A stretch of DNA of 64,000 bases from Bog-375 sp049698695 (lineage in GTDB: Bacteria; Acidobacteriota; Terriglobia; Bryobacterales; Bryobacteraceae): NCBI GenBank assembly GCA_049698695.1, contig JBAVYH010000057.1:1-64000 (forward strand), read 5' to 3'. Both the position numbers and the translations under genes were made by a program. Under the pieces are notes generated by a model, which had not been told where the DNA came from, made no database searches, and was given only the letters and a program-made list of their open reading frames with translations. Below, piece after piece: positions 16,136 through 25,011 of this stretch (positions within the stretch are counted from its first letter, which is position 1; every line of letters starts with the position of its first letter).

Positions 16136-16576
16136 TTAAACGCTAGGCTTTCCGCTGTGCACGCTCGGCTGTCCCGAGGGCAATCCCTGCGGTTTGGCCT
16201 CATATTTCGATGCGCACTTGGCGGAGATTTTGGAAGCGTGGAAAGTGCCGTCGCGATCCATTTTGCCGTCCGCCAGCGCTTGCGCCCCGTCGCGGAACGT
16301 GTCGGGCAGCGGATCGATCCCGGAATAGGCCACCAGGAGCGTGCGGGTGTCCTGTTTCAGCGTGAAGAGCACCTTGCCGTCGACATGCTGGATGGAGCCG
16401 GGAGCCACGTCGCCGCCGACGCGCAGCCGCGCACCATAGGCGCGGTCGCCCATCTGGCTCAATTCGGCGATCGACTTGTAGTAGGTCTTGCTGTCCCCAG
16501 ACCCAGCAAAGGCCAGCCAAACCAGCGTCCCGATGACGACAACAATCAATGCCGCGAACTTGCCATACTTCCGCAT
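16136..16576 (-). CDS. ccmE: Haem chaperone CcmE, cysteine (CxxxY) variant
   Basis: This 146-residue periplasmic haem chaperone is anchored by an N-terminal helix (FAALIVVVIGTLVWLAFAG). The beta-barrel domain has RLRVGGDVAPGSI and PDTFRDGAQALADGKMDRDGTFHA. The usual covalent haem-binding histidine of HxxxY is replaced by Cys121 in AKCASKYE, giving the CxxxY motif known from archaea and some bacteria such as Desulfovibrio. ATG 16576 starts just before the anchor. It is the first gene of the operon. The C-terminal tail is Pro/Gly/Ser-rich and probably disordered. Confidence 0.92.
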   Translation of the reverse strand: MRKYGKFAALIVVVIGTLVWLAFAGSGDSKTYYKSIAELSQMGDRAYGARLRVGGDVAPGSIQHVDGKVLFTLKQDTRTLLVAYSGIDPLPDTFRDGAQALADGKMDRDGTFHASKISAKCASKYEAKPQGLPSGQPSVHSGKPSV

Positions 16577-16680
16577 GCTCTGCCCTCTGAACCTAGAGTA
16601 TAGCGCCAAAGAACGCATGGAATATTCGGGCGATTGTAGGTCTTTTGTGGTAATTCTCGATACCCGCGGAGGAGGGGATC

Positions 16681-17052
16681 TCAGACGAGCGATGTAAGTA
16701 AGCCTCTGGCGTTGCCGATCACCTCTCCCGCCTTGTCGTGTACTTCTTTCTTCTCGTCTTGAGTCGCGGGGTAGTCGTCGTGAACGACGCGGTTGCGAAG
16801 CCGGAAGACGTATTCCGCTTGGTCACGCCAAGCCATGTTCATGCCCAAGCGGGCGGCAGCGTCCGCGACCAGGTCTGAATAATGTTCGAATCCATCCACA
16901 CCGGCACCGCGCTTCAGGCGTTTCTCTTGGTCCGCCACCCGTCCCTGCTCGGTCTGCGACCCGTGTGGGGCAGGATGCCATCCTGCGCGGCGATTGAGAA
17001 TCGCCGCGCGGGCCGATTGCCAATCGGCCCGCAGCTTGCCAAGCTGCCCCAC
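16681..17052 (-). CDS. HEPN-like protein fragment with repeat-derived 5' end
   Basis: The last 72 residues (FEHYSDLVADAAARLG ... GNARGLLTSLV) form a helical domain with RNRVVHDDY, an R-x4-H motif like that of HEPN-type RNase and abortive-infection domains. The first 30 codons are translation of a palindromic repeat (16964-17053), and the only start at the extreme 5' end (a GTG) lies inside it. A second GTG at 16899 is possible. I infer a once longer gene whose 5' portion was lost or replaced by the repeat; it could also be a short real gene. No toxin or antitoxin partner is adjacent. Confidence 0.5.
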   Translation of the reverse strand: MGQLGKLRADWQSARAAILNRRAGWHPAPHGSQTEQGRVADQEKRLKRGAGVDGFEHYSDLVADAAARLGMNMAWRDQAEYVFRLRNRVVHDDYPATQDEKKEVHDKAGEVIGNARGLLTSLV

Positions 17053-17053
17053 A
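16964..17053. repeat. Family F multi-hairpin repeat
   Basis: The outer ends TGTGGGGCAG and CTGCCCCACA are inverted copies. Inside are consecutive perfect hairpins: CAGGATgcCATCCTG, GCGGCGATTgagAATCGCCGC, GGGCCGATTgccAATCGGCCC and GCAGCTTgccAAGCTGC. The 90 bases would fold into a cloverleaf-like structure in single-stranded DNA or RNA. It abuts the start side of the HEPN-like fragment and the end of the TonB receptor gene. Confidence 0.85.
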
Positions 17054-17073
17054 GGCGCCCGTACCGGCAGCCT

Positions 17074-19959
17074 TCAAAACCGATACCTCACCTCAAACCT
17101 CACAAACCGCGGCGGCTCGATGGCGATGGGCAGGCGCAGGTTGAACGTGGGACCGGTCAGGTCGGATTGCTCAACGGAGAGGTTCGCGTTGGTGACATTG
17201 AGCAGGTCGCCGATGGCCGTGATTCGTGCAGCGCCGAGCGGCCACTCGCGGCTGAGGCGTAGGTTCCAGTTTTGGACGTGCTCGGCGCGATTGCCGCCGC
17301 CGGGACTGCCGCGCGGGGTCGTAGCCACCAGGAAAGGGCCTTGCGGCAAGCCGGTCACCAGCAACATGCGGGCGAATGCCAGGCCATCGGTATAATCGAC
17401 CACGGTTGAAATCTGGACCCCGCCCCAGCGCGGCGGCACGCGATAGAGCGCTTCAATCTTGCCGGTGAAGGCGCGGTCGGCGAAGGCGCGGCCGGTCGAG
17501 TTGATGTCGGCATTGGGATCGGAGAACAGCGCGCCGACCACGCCGGGATCGTTCTCAAAAACCGCGTTGCCGGGATTGTTCGGCCCGTACGATTTCTCCG
17601 CCACGAACGAAGCCAGCACGGTGATGCCGCGCCAGGCGGTGCGCAGTTGGGCGTTCACGCCTGAGTTGAGCGTGCGCAGGCCGGGCGGGTTGGCGAGCAG
17701 GTATTGGTCGTGGCCGAGCGTAGTGGGGTGCTGCGCGTAGACGGTAAGGTGCTGGTCGTCGAAAGTTCCGGGGATGCCGTCGGGCCCGGGATCGAGTATG
17801 GTTACCGGCGTAAAATCTTGCGGCGTCACGCCGGTGTTGATGGCGGCGATGCGGTTTTTCTCGTCGCGCCGGAAGAGGTGAATGGAAGCCACCGTGGAAA
17901 ACGGCAGCGGCATTTCCGCGCCGACGTTAAACTCATCCGCATAAGGGCGGCGCAACGACGGAGAAATGGATGAGTACGGGCCGCCGAAACGGGCCAGCAG
18001 CGCGCCCTGCTCGCCGGGCTCATACCAGCCATCGCCATTCACATCGTTCCATTGATAGACGGCGCCGCCCAGGCTGTTGGGGTTGCCGTAGTCAAGGTAG
18101 CGCCCGGCCAGTGGCGCATACAAGCGGAAATACGCTCCGCGCAAGACCAGGCCATGGGCATGCGGCGCCTGCCAGGCAAGCCCGGCGCGCGGAGACACGC
18201 TGTTCCACGCGATCAGGTCGGGCCGTGCCGCCGCCTGCCGCGCCGGCGTGAAAAAACCGAAAGGGCTGGACTGCGCCGGAACGCCGCCGCGCGAAAAATC
18301 GGCCATCACGCCGAGATCGAGCGTGAACCGGGGCACGAGGTTCACCCGGTCGGCTGCCCAGGCGGATAAACCGGTGATCCGCTCGCGCGAATCGAGCGGC
18401 GTGTTGAACTCGACGATTTCGGCAGGCACGCCGCCGGCCGTAATCAGGTTCAGATCGGATGGCGTGCGGTAGCGGTTCTGCGGCGAGGACACCCGCCAGC
18501 CGCCGCCAGCCATGAACTGATGCCGCGCGCCCGCCAGCCTGATGATGCCGGGTTCCCAGGCAGCGGCGACCTGCTGCCGCGCGCGCACCGCAAGGTTGGT
18601 CAACGGCGGCTCGCCGGTCACCGTGCCTCCGGCGAGCTCGATGCGGCTCTGATTGACGGGCGTGGTCAGGTCCGGCTCCGCATCGAGATGCGCAAACGAG
18701 TCTCCGTAGCGCACCTGCAGCGTGCCCGCCGCGCGGGCGGCCCACACGTGGGTCCAGCCGGCCTGAGCGAAATCGAGGTGATCGGTCTCATCCAGGCCTG
18801 CCACGCCATCCGGCAACACGAACTCGGGCGAGAGCCGCCGCGCGGCCAGCGCTTCTATTCCGGCCGGTTCGCCCCATCCGGAAAGATCGATGCGCGAGCC
18901 GCTGTAGAGAGCGTCGAAACGGTCGCGAGCGCCGGCGCGCACTTGGCCGACTGCGTTGCCGAACAACAGGCGGCTATGCTGATTGACTCCGGGCGCGGCC
19001 AGCGGCTCGGCCTGAGCCGCCCATTGGCCGGTGCCGGAAAGAAAAATGTCGGCCCAGTGCGTGACCGGGCCGCCGAGATCGGCGTGGTCCCGCGTGAACC
19101 AATCGTACTGTTCGGATTGCACAACCGCGCCGCGGCTGGCGGGCGGCGGCAAATTGCTCGAGGCCAGCGCGCCCGCGGTTCCGGCGCTCGAAATATCGGC
19201 GTGCCAGGATTCGCCGGCTTGCCTTGAGAACAGGCCGACCTCCGCGCCATAGGCCGGCGAAGGCGTCAGCGCAAAGGCGGTTCGCACCACGGTTGTTACG
19301 ACCGCGTCGCCATCGGGAAGAATCTGAGGGCGGCCCGGCTGGTAATCGTCACCGGCATCGAGGCCGTTGAACTGGAGCGCGGTATCGGTCCACGAGAATC
19401 CGCGCTGGGAGATCACGCCCAGGCGGTTGTCCGCCAGGCCGCTGAAATCGAGCGGCTCGGTCACGCTGCCGGGTTCGCGCGCAAATAAGGCCGACGCGAG
19501 CGAAAAGCCCTCCGGGTAGACGCGGGCGCCAAAATCGCCGGCCCACTCGCCCGCCTCCGCGGCAGTGGTGCGCTCGATGCCGAACGGCGCGCCCGGCGTG
19601 ACCACCAACACAACGCGAACGGTTTGAAGGGGGACGATATCGACCGGAGCCGCAGTCTTCCGATCCCCTTCAAGCGAGACGCGGTAACGGCCATATGGCA
19701 GCGCGAGCGCGAACCGGCCGGCGGCATCGGCGCGCACCGGCAAGCGCAACCCGGAGCCTTCAATCACCACGCCGGCCAGGGGCGCGGGGCTGCCGGCGGA
19801 CGTGCGCACCACGCCTTCGATACGGCCGAGCCCCAACTGCGCGCGGAGCGCTCCGCAGCCCAGCCAGGCGGTCAGCAGCAGGAGGCAACTATTGGCGCAG
19901 TACCACGAAGCGGCTGATCGAGTACCCAAGCGCGCCACCCACGAACACGTCGGAGACAA
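17074..19959 (-). CDS. Oar-like TonB-dependent outer-membrane receptor
   Basis: This 961-residue predicted outer-membrane beta-barrel has a hydrophobic signal segment (SCLLLLTAWLGCGALRAQ), a carboxypeptidase regulatory-like domain at about 47-120 (RIEGVVRTSAGSPAPLAGVVIEG, DAAGRFALALPYGRYRVSLEG), a plug-like region and a barrel ending in FVRFEVRYRF with the C-terminal Phe used for membrane insertion. This class is strongly expanded in acidobacteria and is thought to take up large substrates such as peptides or glycans. The start is uncertain: ATG 19959 lies inside the upstream PAP2 gene, and no nearer ATG precedes the signal segment. Tight overlap suggests an operon with PAP2. Confidence 0.85.
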   Translation of the reverse strand: MSPTCSWVARLGTRSAASWYCANSCLLLLTAWLGCGALRAQLGLGRIEGVVRTSAGSPAPLAGVVIEGSGLRLPVRADAAGRFALALPYGRYRVSLEGDRKTAAPVDIVPLQTVRVVLVVTPGAPFGIERTTAAEAGEWAGDFGARVYPEGFSLASALFAREPGSVTEPLDFSGLADNRLGVISQRGFSWTDTALQFNGLDAGDDYQPGRPQILPDGDAVVTTVVRTAFALTPSPAYGAEVGLFSRQAGESWHADISSAGTAGALASSNLPPPASRGAVVQSEQYDWFTRDHADLGGPVTHWADIFLSGTGQWAAQAEPLAAPGVNQHSRLLFGNAVGQVRAGARDRFDALYSGSRIDLSGWGEPAGIEALAARRLSPEFVLPDGVAGLDETDHLDFAQAGWTHVWAARAAGTLQVRYGDSFAHLDAEPDLTTPVNQSRIELAGGTVTGEPPLTNLAVRARQQVAAAWEPGIIRLAGARHQFMAGGGWRVSSPQNRYRTPSDLNLITAGGVPAEIVEFNTPLDSRERITGLSAWAADRVNLVPRFTLDLGVMADFSRGGVPAQSSPFGFFTPARQAAARPDLIAWNSVSPRAGLAWQAPHAHGLVLRGAYFRLYAPLAGRYLDYGNPNSLGGAVYQWNDVNGDGWYEPGEQGALLARFGGPYSSISPSLRRPYADEFNVGAEMPLPFSTVASIHLFRRDEKNRIAAINTGVTPQDFTPVTILDPGPDGIPGTFDDQHLTVYAQHPTTLGHDQYLLANPPGLRTLNSGVNAQLRTAWRGITVLASFVAEKSYGPNNPGNAVFENDPGVVGALFSDPNADINSTGRAFADRAFTGKIEALYRVPPRWGGVQISTVVDYTDGLAFARMLLVTGLPQGPFLVATTPRGSPGGGNRAEHVQNWNLRLSREWPLGAARITAIGDLLNVTNANLSVEQSDLTGPTFNLRLPIAIEPPRFVRFEVRYRF

Positions 19960-20698
19960 AATGTGCTGACCAGGTCATCCGCGAAAATCCCACCAACCCC
20001 GTCAGGCCGTAAGCGACGTAGGGAACCCAGCGGTGCTGGCGCCCGTAGCGGCGTGCCACCACCGTGGCGATGGCGGCTGCGGCGATGGTGTGGCCGGAGG
20101 GGAAGCTGCCTTCGCCGCGCAGGAAGTTGCCGCCACTCTTAAACCAGGTGTCGGAATAATTGCCGTTGAGGCCGATCACGGCGGGCCTGAGGCGCCGGTC
20201 GATGTCCTTCATCACGCTGGTGACGAGTTCCGCATCGATCACCGCTTCACCCGCCAGCAGCGCCGTCTTTTTGGGTTTGTCGTCCTTGCGGATCAGCCCC
20301 ACCACGTACATCGAGGCTGGAATGATCGCCATCCCGATGGACGCGTTGTTGCCCGAAACTACGCGATTGAAGCTGAGGAACTTTCTGCTGTCGCGGAAGG
20401 CACGCCCTTCTGTCGGATCTGCTGCCATCACCAGCGCGACCGTGGTGCCAACCACGGCGAGCGCGGGAAGAAGCGCGCGGCGGTGGCGCAGGTGCGCCGG
20501 AAACAGCCAGATGTTTTTCTGATCGCTGAGGATGTTTGTGGGCAGTTGTTTCCACGACACATCGCGGTCCGGAGCGGTGACCGGCGCGGCCGGCGCCGTC
20601 TGGCCGGCCGCTTCGCCCGCGGGCGCATCTTGCGCGCGAAGCTGCTCCGGCAGCCACACGGCCGCAAGCACCAGCAACGCGCAAGCCTCCCGAATCAT
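19889..20698 (-). CDS. PAP2-superfamily phosphatase
   Basis: This 269-residue exported phosphatase has a signal peptide (IREACALLVLAAVWLPEQLRAQ). The three PAP2 catalytic motifs are complete: KDIDRRLRP (K-x6-RP), FPSGH, and SRMTWSAHFVSD (SR-x5-H-x2-SD). It likely dephosphorylates lipid pyrophosphates or phosphatidate on the periplasmic side. ATG 20698 gives a normal signal peptide; frame is open to 20743 without support. It overlaps the TonB receptor gene, which follows on the same strand. Confidence 0.9.
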   Translation of the reverse strand: MIREACALLVLAAVWLPEQLRAQDAPAGEAAGQTAPAAPVTAPDRDVSWKQLPTNILSDQKNIWLFPAHLRHRRALLPALAVVGTTVALVMAADPTEGRAFRDSRKFLSFNRVVSGNNASIGMAIIPASMYVVGLIRKDDKPKKTALLAGEAVIDAELVTSVMKDIDRRLRPAVIGLNGNYSDTWFKSGGNFLRGEGSFPSGHTIAAAAIATVVARRYGRQHRWVPYVAYGLTGLVGFSRMTWSAHFVSDVFVGGALGYSISRFVVLRQ

Positions 20699-20868
20699 CA
20701 AAAACCGTCCCTCCGCAACAGTGTAGCAGCCGACCGAATGCACGGAACGGGCCGGTCCTAGACCTCCATGGACAGAGATGGCGGTACCGCCTTTCGTGAA
20801 GATTGGGACTCAGTGTGCCGCCCGTTGACGCTTTGGGCGCGCTCCGGCCCGTGCGAAAATGGAGGCGT

Positions 20869-22014
20869 ATGGCTTCCCGTTTGCTCGCGGCCGTCTTCGC
20901 GCTGTGTCTGGCGGCTTCGGCCGAGACCATGTCCGTAGCCAAGTTGCGGCAATTCCTCGAATCGTCGGCGCCCATGATCCAGAAGGGCACTATGTCCGAT
21001 CACGAGCTGGCGGCGTTCCTGGACAAGGTGAAGCTCACCGAGAGGCTGGACGAGCGCACCATCGAAGACATGCAGGGCGACATGCGGATCGGCCCGAAGA
21101 CTCTGCAAGCGCTGCGGAGGCTGGCAACGGAAAGCGCGTCGTTAGCCGTTGCCGCGCCGGTCGCGCCGCCGATCAAGCCGAAGCCCATCCCGCCACCTAC
21201 GTCCGAAGAGCAGGCAGCCATCCTCGACGACGTGCGCCAGTACGCCTTGAATTACACCGACGGCCTGCCCGACTTCATCTGCACCCAGGTGACGCGCCGC
21301 TACGCGGCTCACATGCCCGGCACCAAGGACGGCGGCCCGGCCGGCGGCGACCCGCGGTGGCAGTTGCAGGACACGCTGCAGATCCGGCTCAGCTTCTTCC
21401 AGAAACGGGAGCAGTACAAAGTGGTGCTGATAAACAACACCCTCGTCAACCAGGATTATGACAAGGTGGGCGGATCGAAAGCGTTCGGCGAGTTCGGCAG
21501 CATGATGCGCGAAATCTTCGAGCCGTCAACCGAGGCCCGCTTCGAGTGGGACCATTGGGGCACCCTGCGCGGCAAGCTCGTGATGGCGTTTAATTATCAC
21601 GTGCGGCTCGACCGCTCCCACTTTCAGATCGGAGTCGAAGAGAGCAAGCTGCACATCACCACGGCCTACCACGGGCTGGTGGAAGTGGAGCCGGATACGC
21701 ATGCCGTTGTGCGCATCGTGCAGGAGGCCGAGAACATTCCGCCGGATTTCCCCATCAAGGAGACAGCCGACGTTCTCGATTATGACTATCAGGACCTGTC
21801 CGGCCAAACCTTCCTGCTGCCGCTCAAATCGCAGGTGATTATGAAGTCGCTGGAGGGCATATCCCGGCTGGACGAGGAATTCCGCCTGTATCGCAAGTAC
21901 TCGGCCGATTCCACTTTCAAGCCCATCGAGGAGCAACCCGTCGCTCCGCTGCCCGACGACAAGACCAAAGAGACGAAGGAGCCCAGCGCACCCGCCGCGC
22001 CACCCAAGAAATAG
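20869..22014 (+). CDS. Secreted acidobacterial protein of unknown function
   Basis: This 381-residue protein starts at an ATG preceded by GGAGG and has a signal peptide (ASRLLAAVFALCLAASA). A helical N-terminal part (MSVAKLRQFLESSAPMIQKG...DHELAAFLDKVKLTERLDE) is followed by a Pro-rich linker (PPIKPKPIPPPTSEEQ) and a large strand-rich domain containing NYTDGLPDFICTQVTRRY. The C-terminus is Pro/Lys/Glu-rich. I recall the DFxCxQxTRRY pattern from many acidobacterial secreted proteins of unknown role, sometimes lipoprotein-carrier-like. Function is not assignable. Confidence 0.8.
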   Translation: MASRLLAAVFALCLAASAETMSVAKLRQFLESSAPMIQKGTMSDHELAAFLDKVKLTERLDERTIEDMQGDMRIGPKTLQALRRLATESASLAVAAPVAPPIKPKPIPPPTSEEQAAILDDVRQYALNYTDGLPDFICTQVTRRYAAHMPGTKDGGPAGGDPRWQLQDTLQIRLSFFQKREQYKVVLINNTLVNQDYDKVGGSKAFGEFGSMMREIFEPSTEARFEWDHWGTLRGKLVMAFNYHVRLDRSHFQIGVEESKLHITTAYHGLVEVEPDTHAVVRIVQEAENIPPDFPIKETADVLDYDYQDLSGQTFLLPLKSQVIMKSLEGISRLDEEFRLYRKYSADSTFKPIEEQPVAPLPDDKTKETKEPSAPAAPPKK

Positions 22015-22200
22015 ACTGGGCCGCAGCAGCTATCGCCCCGGCGCGGACCGGTTGGTGCGAGGCTTGGTGCACCCCCGTTGACCCTTGCTCCACGCAGAAA
22101 ACTGTGTGGCGCATCCGCACGCGCCGCGTTGGCAGAGGAAACTGTGATAAATCCAAACTAACCTAAGATACAGTTGCATTTCCCGTCGACTTCAGGCAGG

Positions 22201-23178
22201 ATGAAAGGTTTTCCTCCTCCATCGATGCTAGTACGGGTGCTATACCACGACCATTGTTTTGACGGGGCAGCGTCTGCTGCTTTCTTCAGCCGTTTCATCG
22301 CGGGCGCGGTTCACCCGGATGCGGAATTCCGCTATACCGGCATGGCGCACCGGGCCGAGCAGGTTTTCGCGCCGGAGTTGTTCGATGGCGACGAAAACGC
22401 CATCGTGGATTTCAAATACTCCAACAACCCGCGCCTCACCTGGTGGTTCGATCATCACCAGAGCGCCTTCCTCAGCCAGGAGGATGCGGAAGATTTCCGG
22501 CGCGACACGAGTGGACGCAAGCTTTATGACCCGCATTACAAATCCTGCACCGCGTTCATTCGCGACGTGGCCTGCCAGCGCTTTGGTTTCGCCGCGCCGG
22601 ATCTGAGCGAGCTCGTCGAGTGGTCGCTGATCATCGATGGCGCGCAATACCCGGACGCGCGGACGGCAGTGGAACTGGCCGCTCCGGCGATGAAGCTGAC
22701 GCTGGTCATCGAAGCCGCCAAGGGCTCCGATATCGTGCAGAAGATCATCGGGCGGATGCAGCATGCGCGCCTCGAAGAAATCGCCGCCGATCCGGAGATC
22801 CAGGCGCTCTATCGGCCCTTGTACCAGCGCCACCTGGATTCGATCGACATCATCCGCGGCCGGGCCACGCAGCAGGATGGCGTGGTCTACTTCGATTTGT
22901 CGGGCTACGAAGTGGAAGGCTACAACAAGTTCATCCCGTATTTCCTGTTTCCCGCCTCAATTTACACGGTGTCGGTGAGCCCGTCGACTGCTCGCACCAA
23001 GATTTCGGTCGGCTCCAATCCATGGGCGCCTGCCGAACCGAAGCATAACCTGGCGACGATTTGCGAGCGCTACGGCGGCGGCGGCCACCCGCGCGTGGGC
23101 GCCATCAGCCTGGAGCCGGGCGCGATCGACAAGGCCCGCGCCGTAGCGGCGGAGATTGTCGAGGAGCTCAAGGGCTGA
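22201..23178 (+). CDS. DHH-family phosphoesterase
   Basis: This protein of about 325 residues in the DHH/DHHA1 superfamily hydrolyses phosphodiester bonds in nanoRNA, cyclic dinucleotides or related substrates using two metal ions. Metal ligands are visible in VLYHDHCFDGAASA near residue 15 and WFDHHQSAF near 85, and the C-terminal DHHA1-type glycine motif is RYGGGGHPRVGA. The spacing and the KSCTAFI segment are closer to single-gene oligonucleotide phosphodiesterase-like proteins than to RecJ. The start is unclear: ATG 22201, ATG 22225 and a TTG at 22174 are all in frame. No cyclic-nucleotide synthase is adjacent. Confidence 0.85.
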   Translation: MKGFPPPSMLVRVLYHDHCFDGAASAAFFSRFIAGAVHPDAEFRYTGMAHRAEQVFAPELFDGDENAIVDFKYSNNPRLTWWFDHHQSAFLSQEDAEDFRRDTSGRKLYDPHYKSCTAFIRDVACQRFGFAAPDLSELVEWSLIIDGAQYPDARTAVELAAPAMKLTLVIEAAKGSDIVQKIIGRMQHARLEEIAADPEIQALYRPLYQRHLDSIDIIRGRATQQDGVVYFDLSGYEVEGYNKFIPYFLFPASIYTVSVSPSTARTKISVGSNPWAPAEPKHNLATICERYGGGGHPRVGAISLEPGAIDKARAVAAEIVEELKG

Positions 23179-23340
23179 GGGCAAGACCGGCTCGTCCGGG
23201 TAGTGTCGCGCCTACTGAACCACGGCTTCATTCGCCAGTTTCAAAATGGACGCGCGGCAACTCGGACTGTCTGCCGCTCGCTGGAAGCGCATGCGCAAAC
23301 GCCTCCAGGTGTCGTCATTATGCCGACGAAGCCTCAGCCG

Positions 23341-23613
23341 TCAGTCGCTACGCCGGTGCCGCGCGCCTCCGCCTAAGCCGCCCAGGTCAATCACCACCGC
23401 AATCACCAGAATCAGCGCGTTCATGCCCGCCATCGGCCGGTGCGTGTTCGTCAGCCACGCGTAGACCAGCGTAGTCAGTGGCAGAAATATAAACCCCAGC
23501 GCCGGTATCAGGATGCCGTGATAAGCCCGTTGGAGATAGGTGCTGAACAGAAACATCGCCACCATCACGATGCGCGGAAAGGCCAGTACGAGCACGAGCA
23601 GCAAGCAGGGCAT
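23341..23613 (-). CDS. Small integral membrane protein
   Basis: This 90-residue hydrophobic protein has three likely membrane helices (LLLVLVLAFPRIVMVAMFLF, ILIPALGFIFLPLTTLVYAWL, ALILVIAVVIDLGGL) and a Gly/Arg C-terminal tail. The hydrophobic periodicity and an ATG start suggest a real gene. It resembles small uncharacterised membrane proteins of acidobacteria and cannot be assigned a function. It sits alone between a convergent DHH gene and the propeller gene. The ribosome site is weak. Confidence 0.6.
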   Translation of the reverse strand: MPCLLLVLVLAFPRIVMVAMFLFSTYLQRAYHGILIPALGFIFLPLTTLVYAWLTNTHRPMAGMNALILVIAVVIDLGGLGGGARHRRSD

Positions 23614-23677
23614 AGTCTGATGTTACCGAATCATCCGGCCGGGTAGTGCAAGCCGTGCCGTGCACCAGGCCCGCGGC

Positions 23678-24715
23678 TCACAGCGCGTGGCGTAGTCTGC
23701 TGGCGGCCGTGGGAACGCTGAAACGGACCACGGCGCCGATCGCTTCGGTGAACCAGATCGCGCCATCCGGGCCGGCGGCAAGCCATCCCGGATACGAGGT
23801 CGCGGTGGGCGTGTTCTCCGTGCTCGTAACGGTAGTGCGCGTCGGCGATCCCACGGGGTATTCGGCGACGGCGCCGCTCAGCGTGATGCGGCCAATCTGG
23901 TTGTGAATGGCGCCTTCCGTGAACCACAGCGCGCCATCGGGACCGATGACGAGCCCCAAGGGGTAGCTGATGCCGGTGGGAACCGTGAACTCCACGATGT
24001 TCCCGCTGGTGTCGCTTCTGCCGATCTTGTTGCCCGCCCACTCCGTGAACCAAAGCCCGTTATCCGGCCCCTTGAGGATGGCCGAAGGCAAGGAGCCCGG
24101 CGTAGGCACTGGGAATTCGGTGATCACGCCGTCGGGGGTAATCTGTCCGATGTTGTCGCCGGCCTCTTCGGTGAACCAGAGGTTGCCGTCGGGTCCGGTC
24201 GCGATATTGTAAGCGCCGGCCGGCTGGGTCGGTATCGCATACTCCACGAACGCTCCGGACGTGGTGACGCGCCCGATATTGTTAGTGGCCGATTCCGTAA
24301 ACCAAAGCGCGCCATCCGGGCCGGTGGTGATCCCGAGCGGGAATGCCGCCGCCGTAGGTACCGCGAATTCCGTGACCGCTCCGGCCGTGGTGATACGCCC
24401 GATGTTGTTGGCATGATACTCGGTGAACCAGAGCGCGCCATCCGGGCCGGCGGTGATCGAGTAAGGGCAACTGGCCACCGAGGGCACCGGGTATTCGGTG
24501 ATGACTCCGCTGGTCGAAATGCGGCCGATCTTGTTGTTGTTGTATTCGGTGAACCAGAGCGCGCCGTCCGGGCCGGCGGTGATTCCCTTCGGCTGGCTGT
24601 AACTCGCGGGCAAGGAATAGACGGTGAAGGTCTGCGCGGACACGATCGCCGCCGCACTCAACCACAGCGCTGCCGCTCGAAGCCGTCTTCCCATACCGAT
24701 CGCGCGTCCACTCAT
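23678..24715 (-). CDS. Vgb-like seven-bladed beta-propeller, secreted
   Basis: This 345-residue exported protein has a signal peptide (RLRAAALWLSAAAIVSAQ) and seven consecutive repeats of about 42 residues, each built on GPDGALWFTE-x6-IGRI-x4-G-x3-E-x2-VP. This is the virginiamycin B lyase (streptogramin lyase)-like propeller. True Vgb needs a specific His/Glu set that I cannot confirm here, so lyase activity is not claimed; most such acidobacterial proteins are of unknown function. The repeats are also alike at DNA level. ATG 24715 was chosen because a signal peptide begins there; frame upstream is non-specific. Confidence 0.85.
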   Translation of the reverse strand: MSGRAIGMGRRLRAAALWLSAAAIVSAQTFTVYSLPASYSQPKGITAGPDGALWFTEYNNNKIGRISTSGVITEYPVPSVASCPYSITAGPDGALWFTEYHANNIGRITTAGAVTEFAVPTAAAFPLGITTGPDGALWFTESATNNIGRVTTSGAFVEYAIPTQPAGAYNIATGPDGNLWFTEEAGDNIGQITPDGVITEFPVPTPGSLPSAILKGPDNGLWFTEWAGNKIGRSDTSGNIVEFTVPTGISYPLGLVIGPDGALWFTEGAIHNQIGRITLSGAVAEYPVGSPTRTTVTSTENTPTATSYPGWLAAGPDGAIWFTEAIGAVVRFSVPTAASRLRHAL

Positions 24716-25011
24716 GTGCCTGCCCCTGTTTGTCCGGCGTTGTGCCGGTTCTCCCCTCAATAGTAGCGCAGGTGCGAGTGCCGGCAACTGTGAAGCCGGC
24801 GCCCGCTGTTGCGGTTTTGGCAACGGCGCCTGTCCATCCACAAAGGCCGGCGTTCCGCGTCCGGTCGCGACCCCTGCGCTACCATCGTGGACAGCATGGA
24901 TAGGGAGGGCGTGGGCGTGAAAAAGCAAAGGCCGCCTGAGCCGGGCGCGGTACCGGCCATCGCGAGCGGGGTGCCGAGATTCGCCGCGCCGCTCGCGGGA
25001 AGGCGCCGGCC

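Noticed and set aside
13765..16146. Plus-strand frame of 793 codons
   Set aside because: It lies opposite ccmF and has no domain, signal or ribosome site; a shadow.
23240..23340. Possible fifth copy of family C
   Set aside because: Only short scattered matches (GTGTCG, CCGACG) are present, below the similarity of the other copies.
23678..24715. True virginiamycin B lyase
   Set aside because: The fold fits, but the catalytic residues could not be confirmed, so an antibiotic resistance call is not supported.
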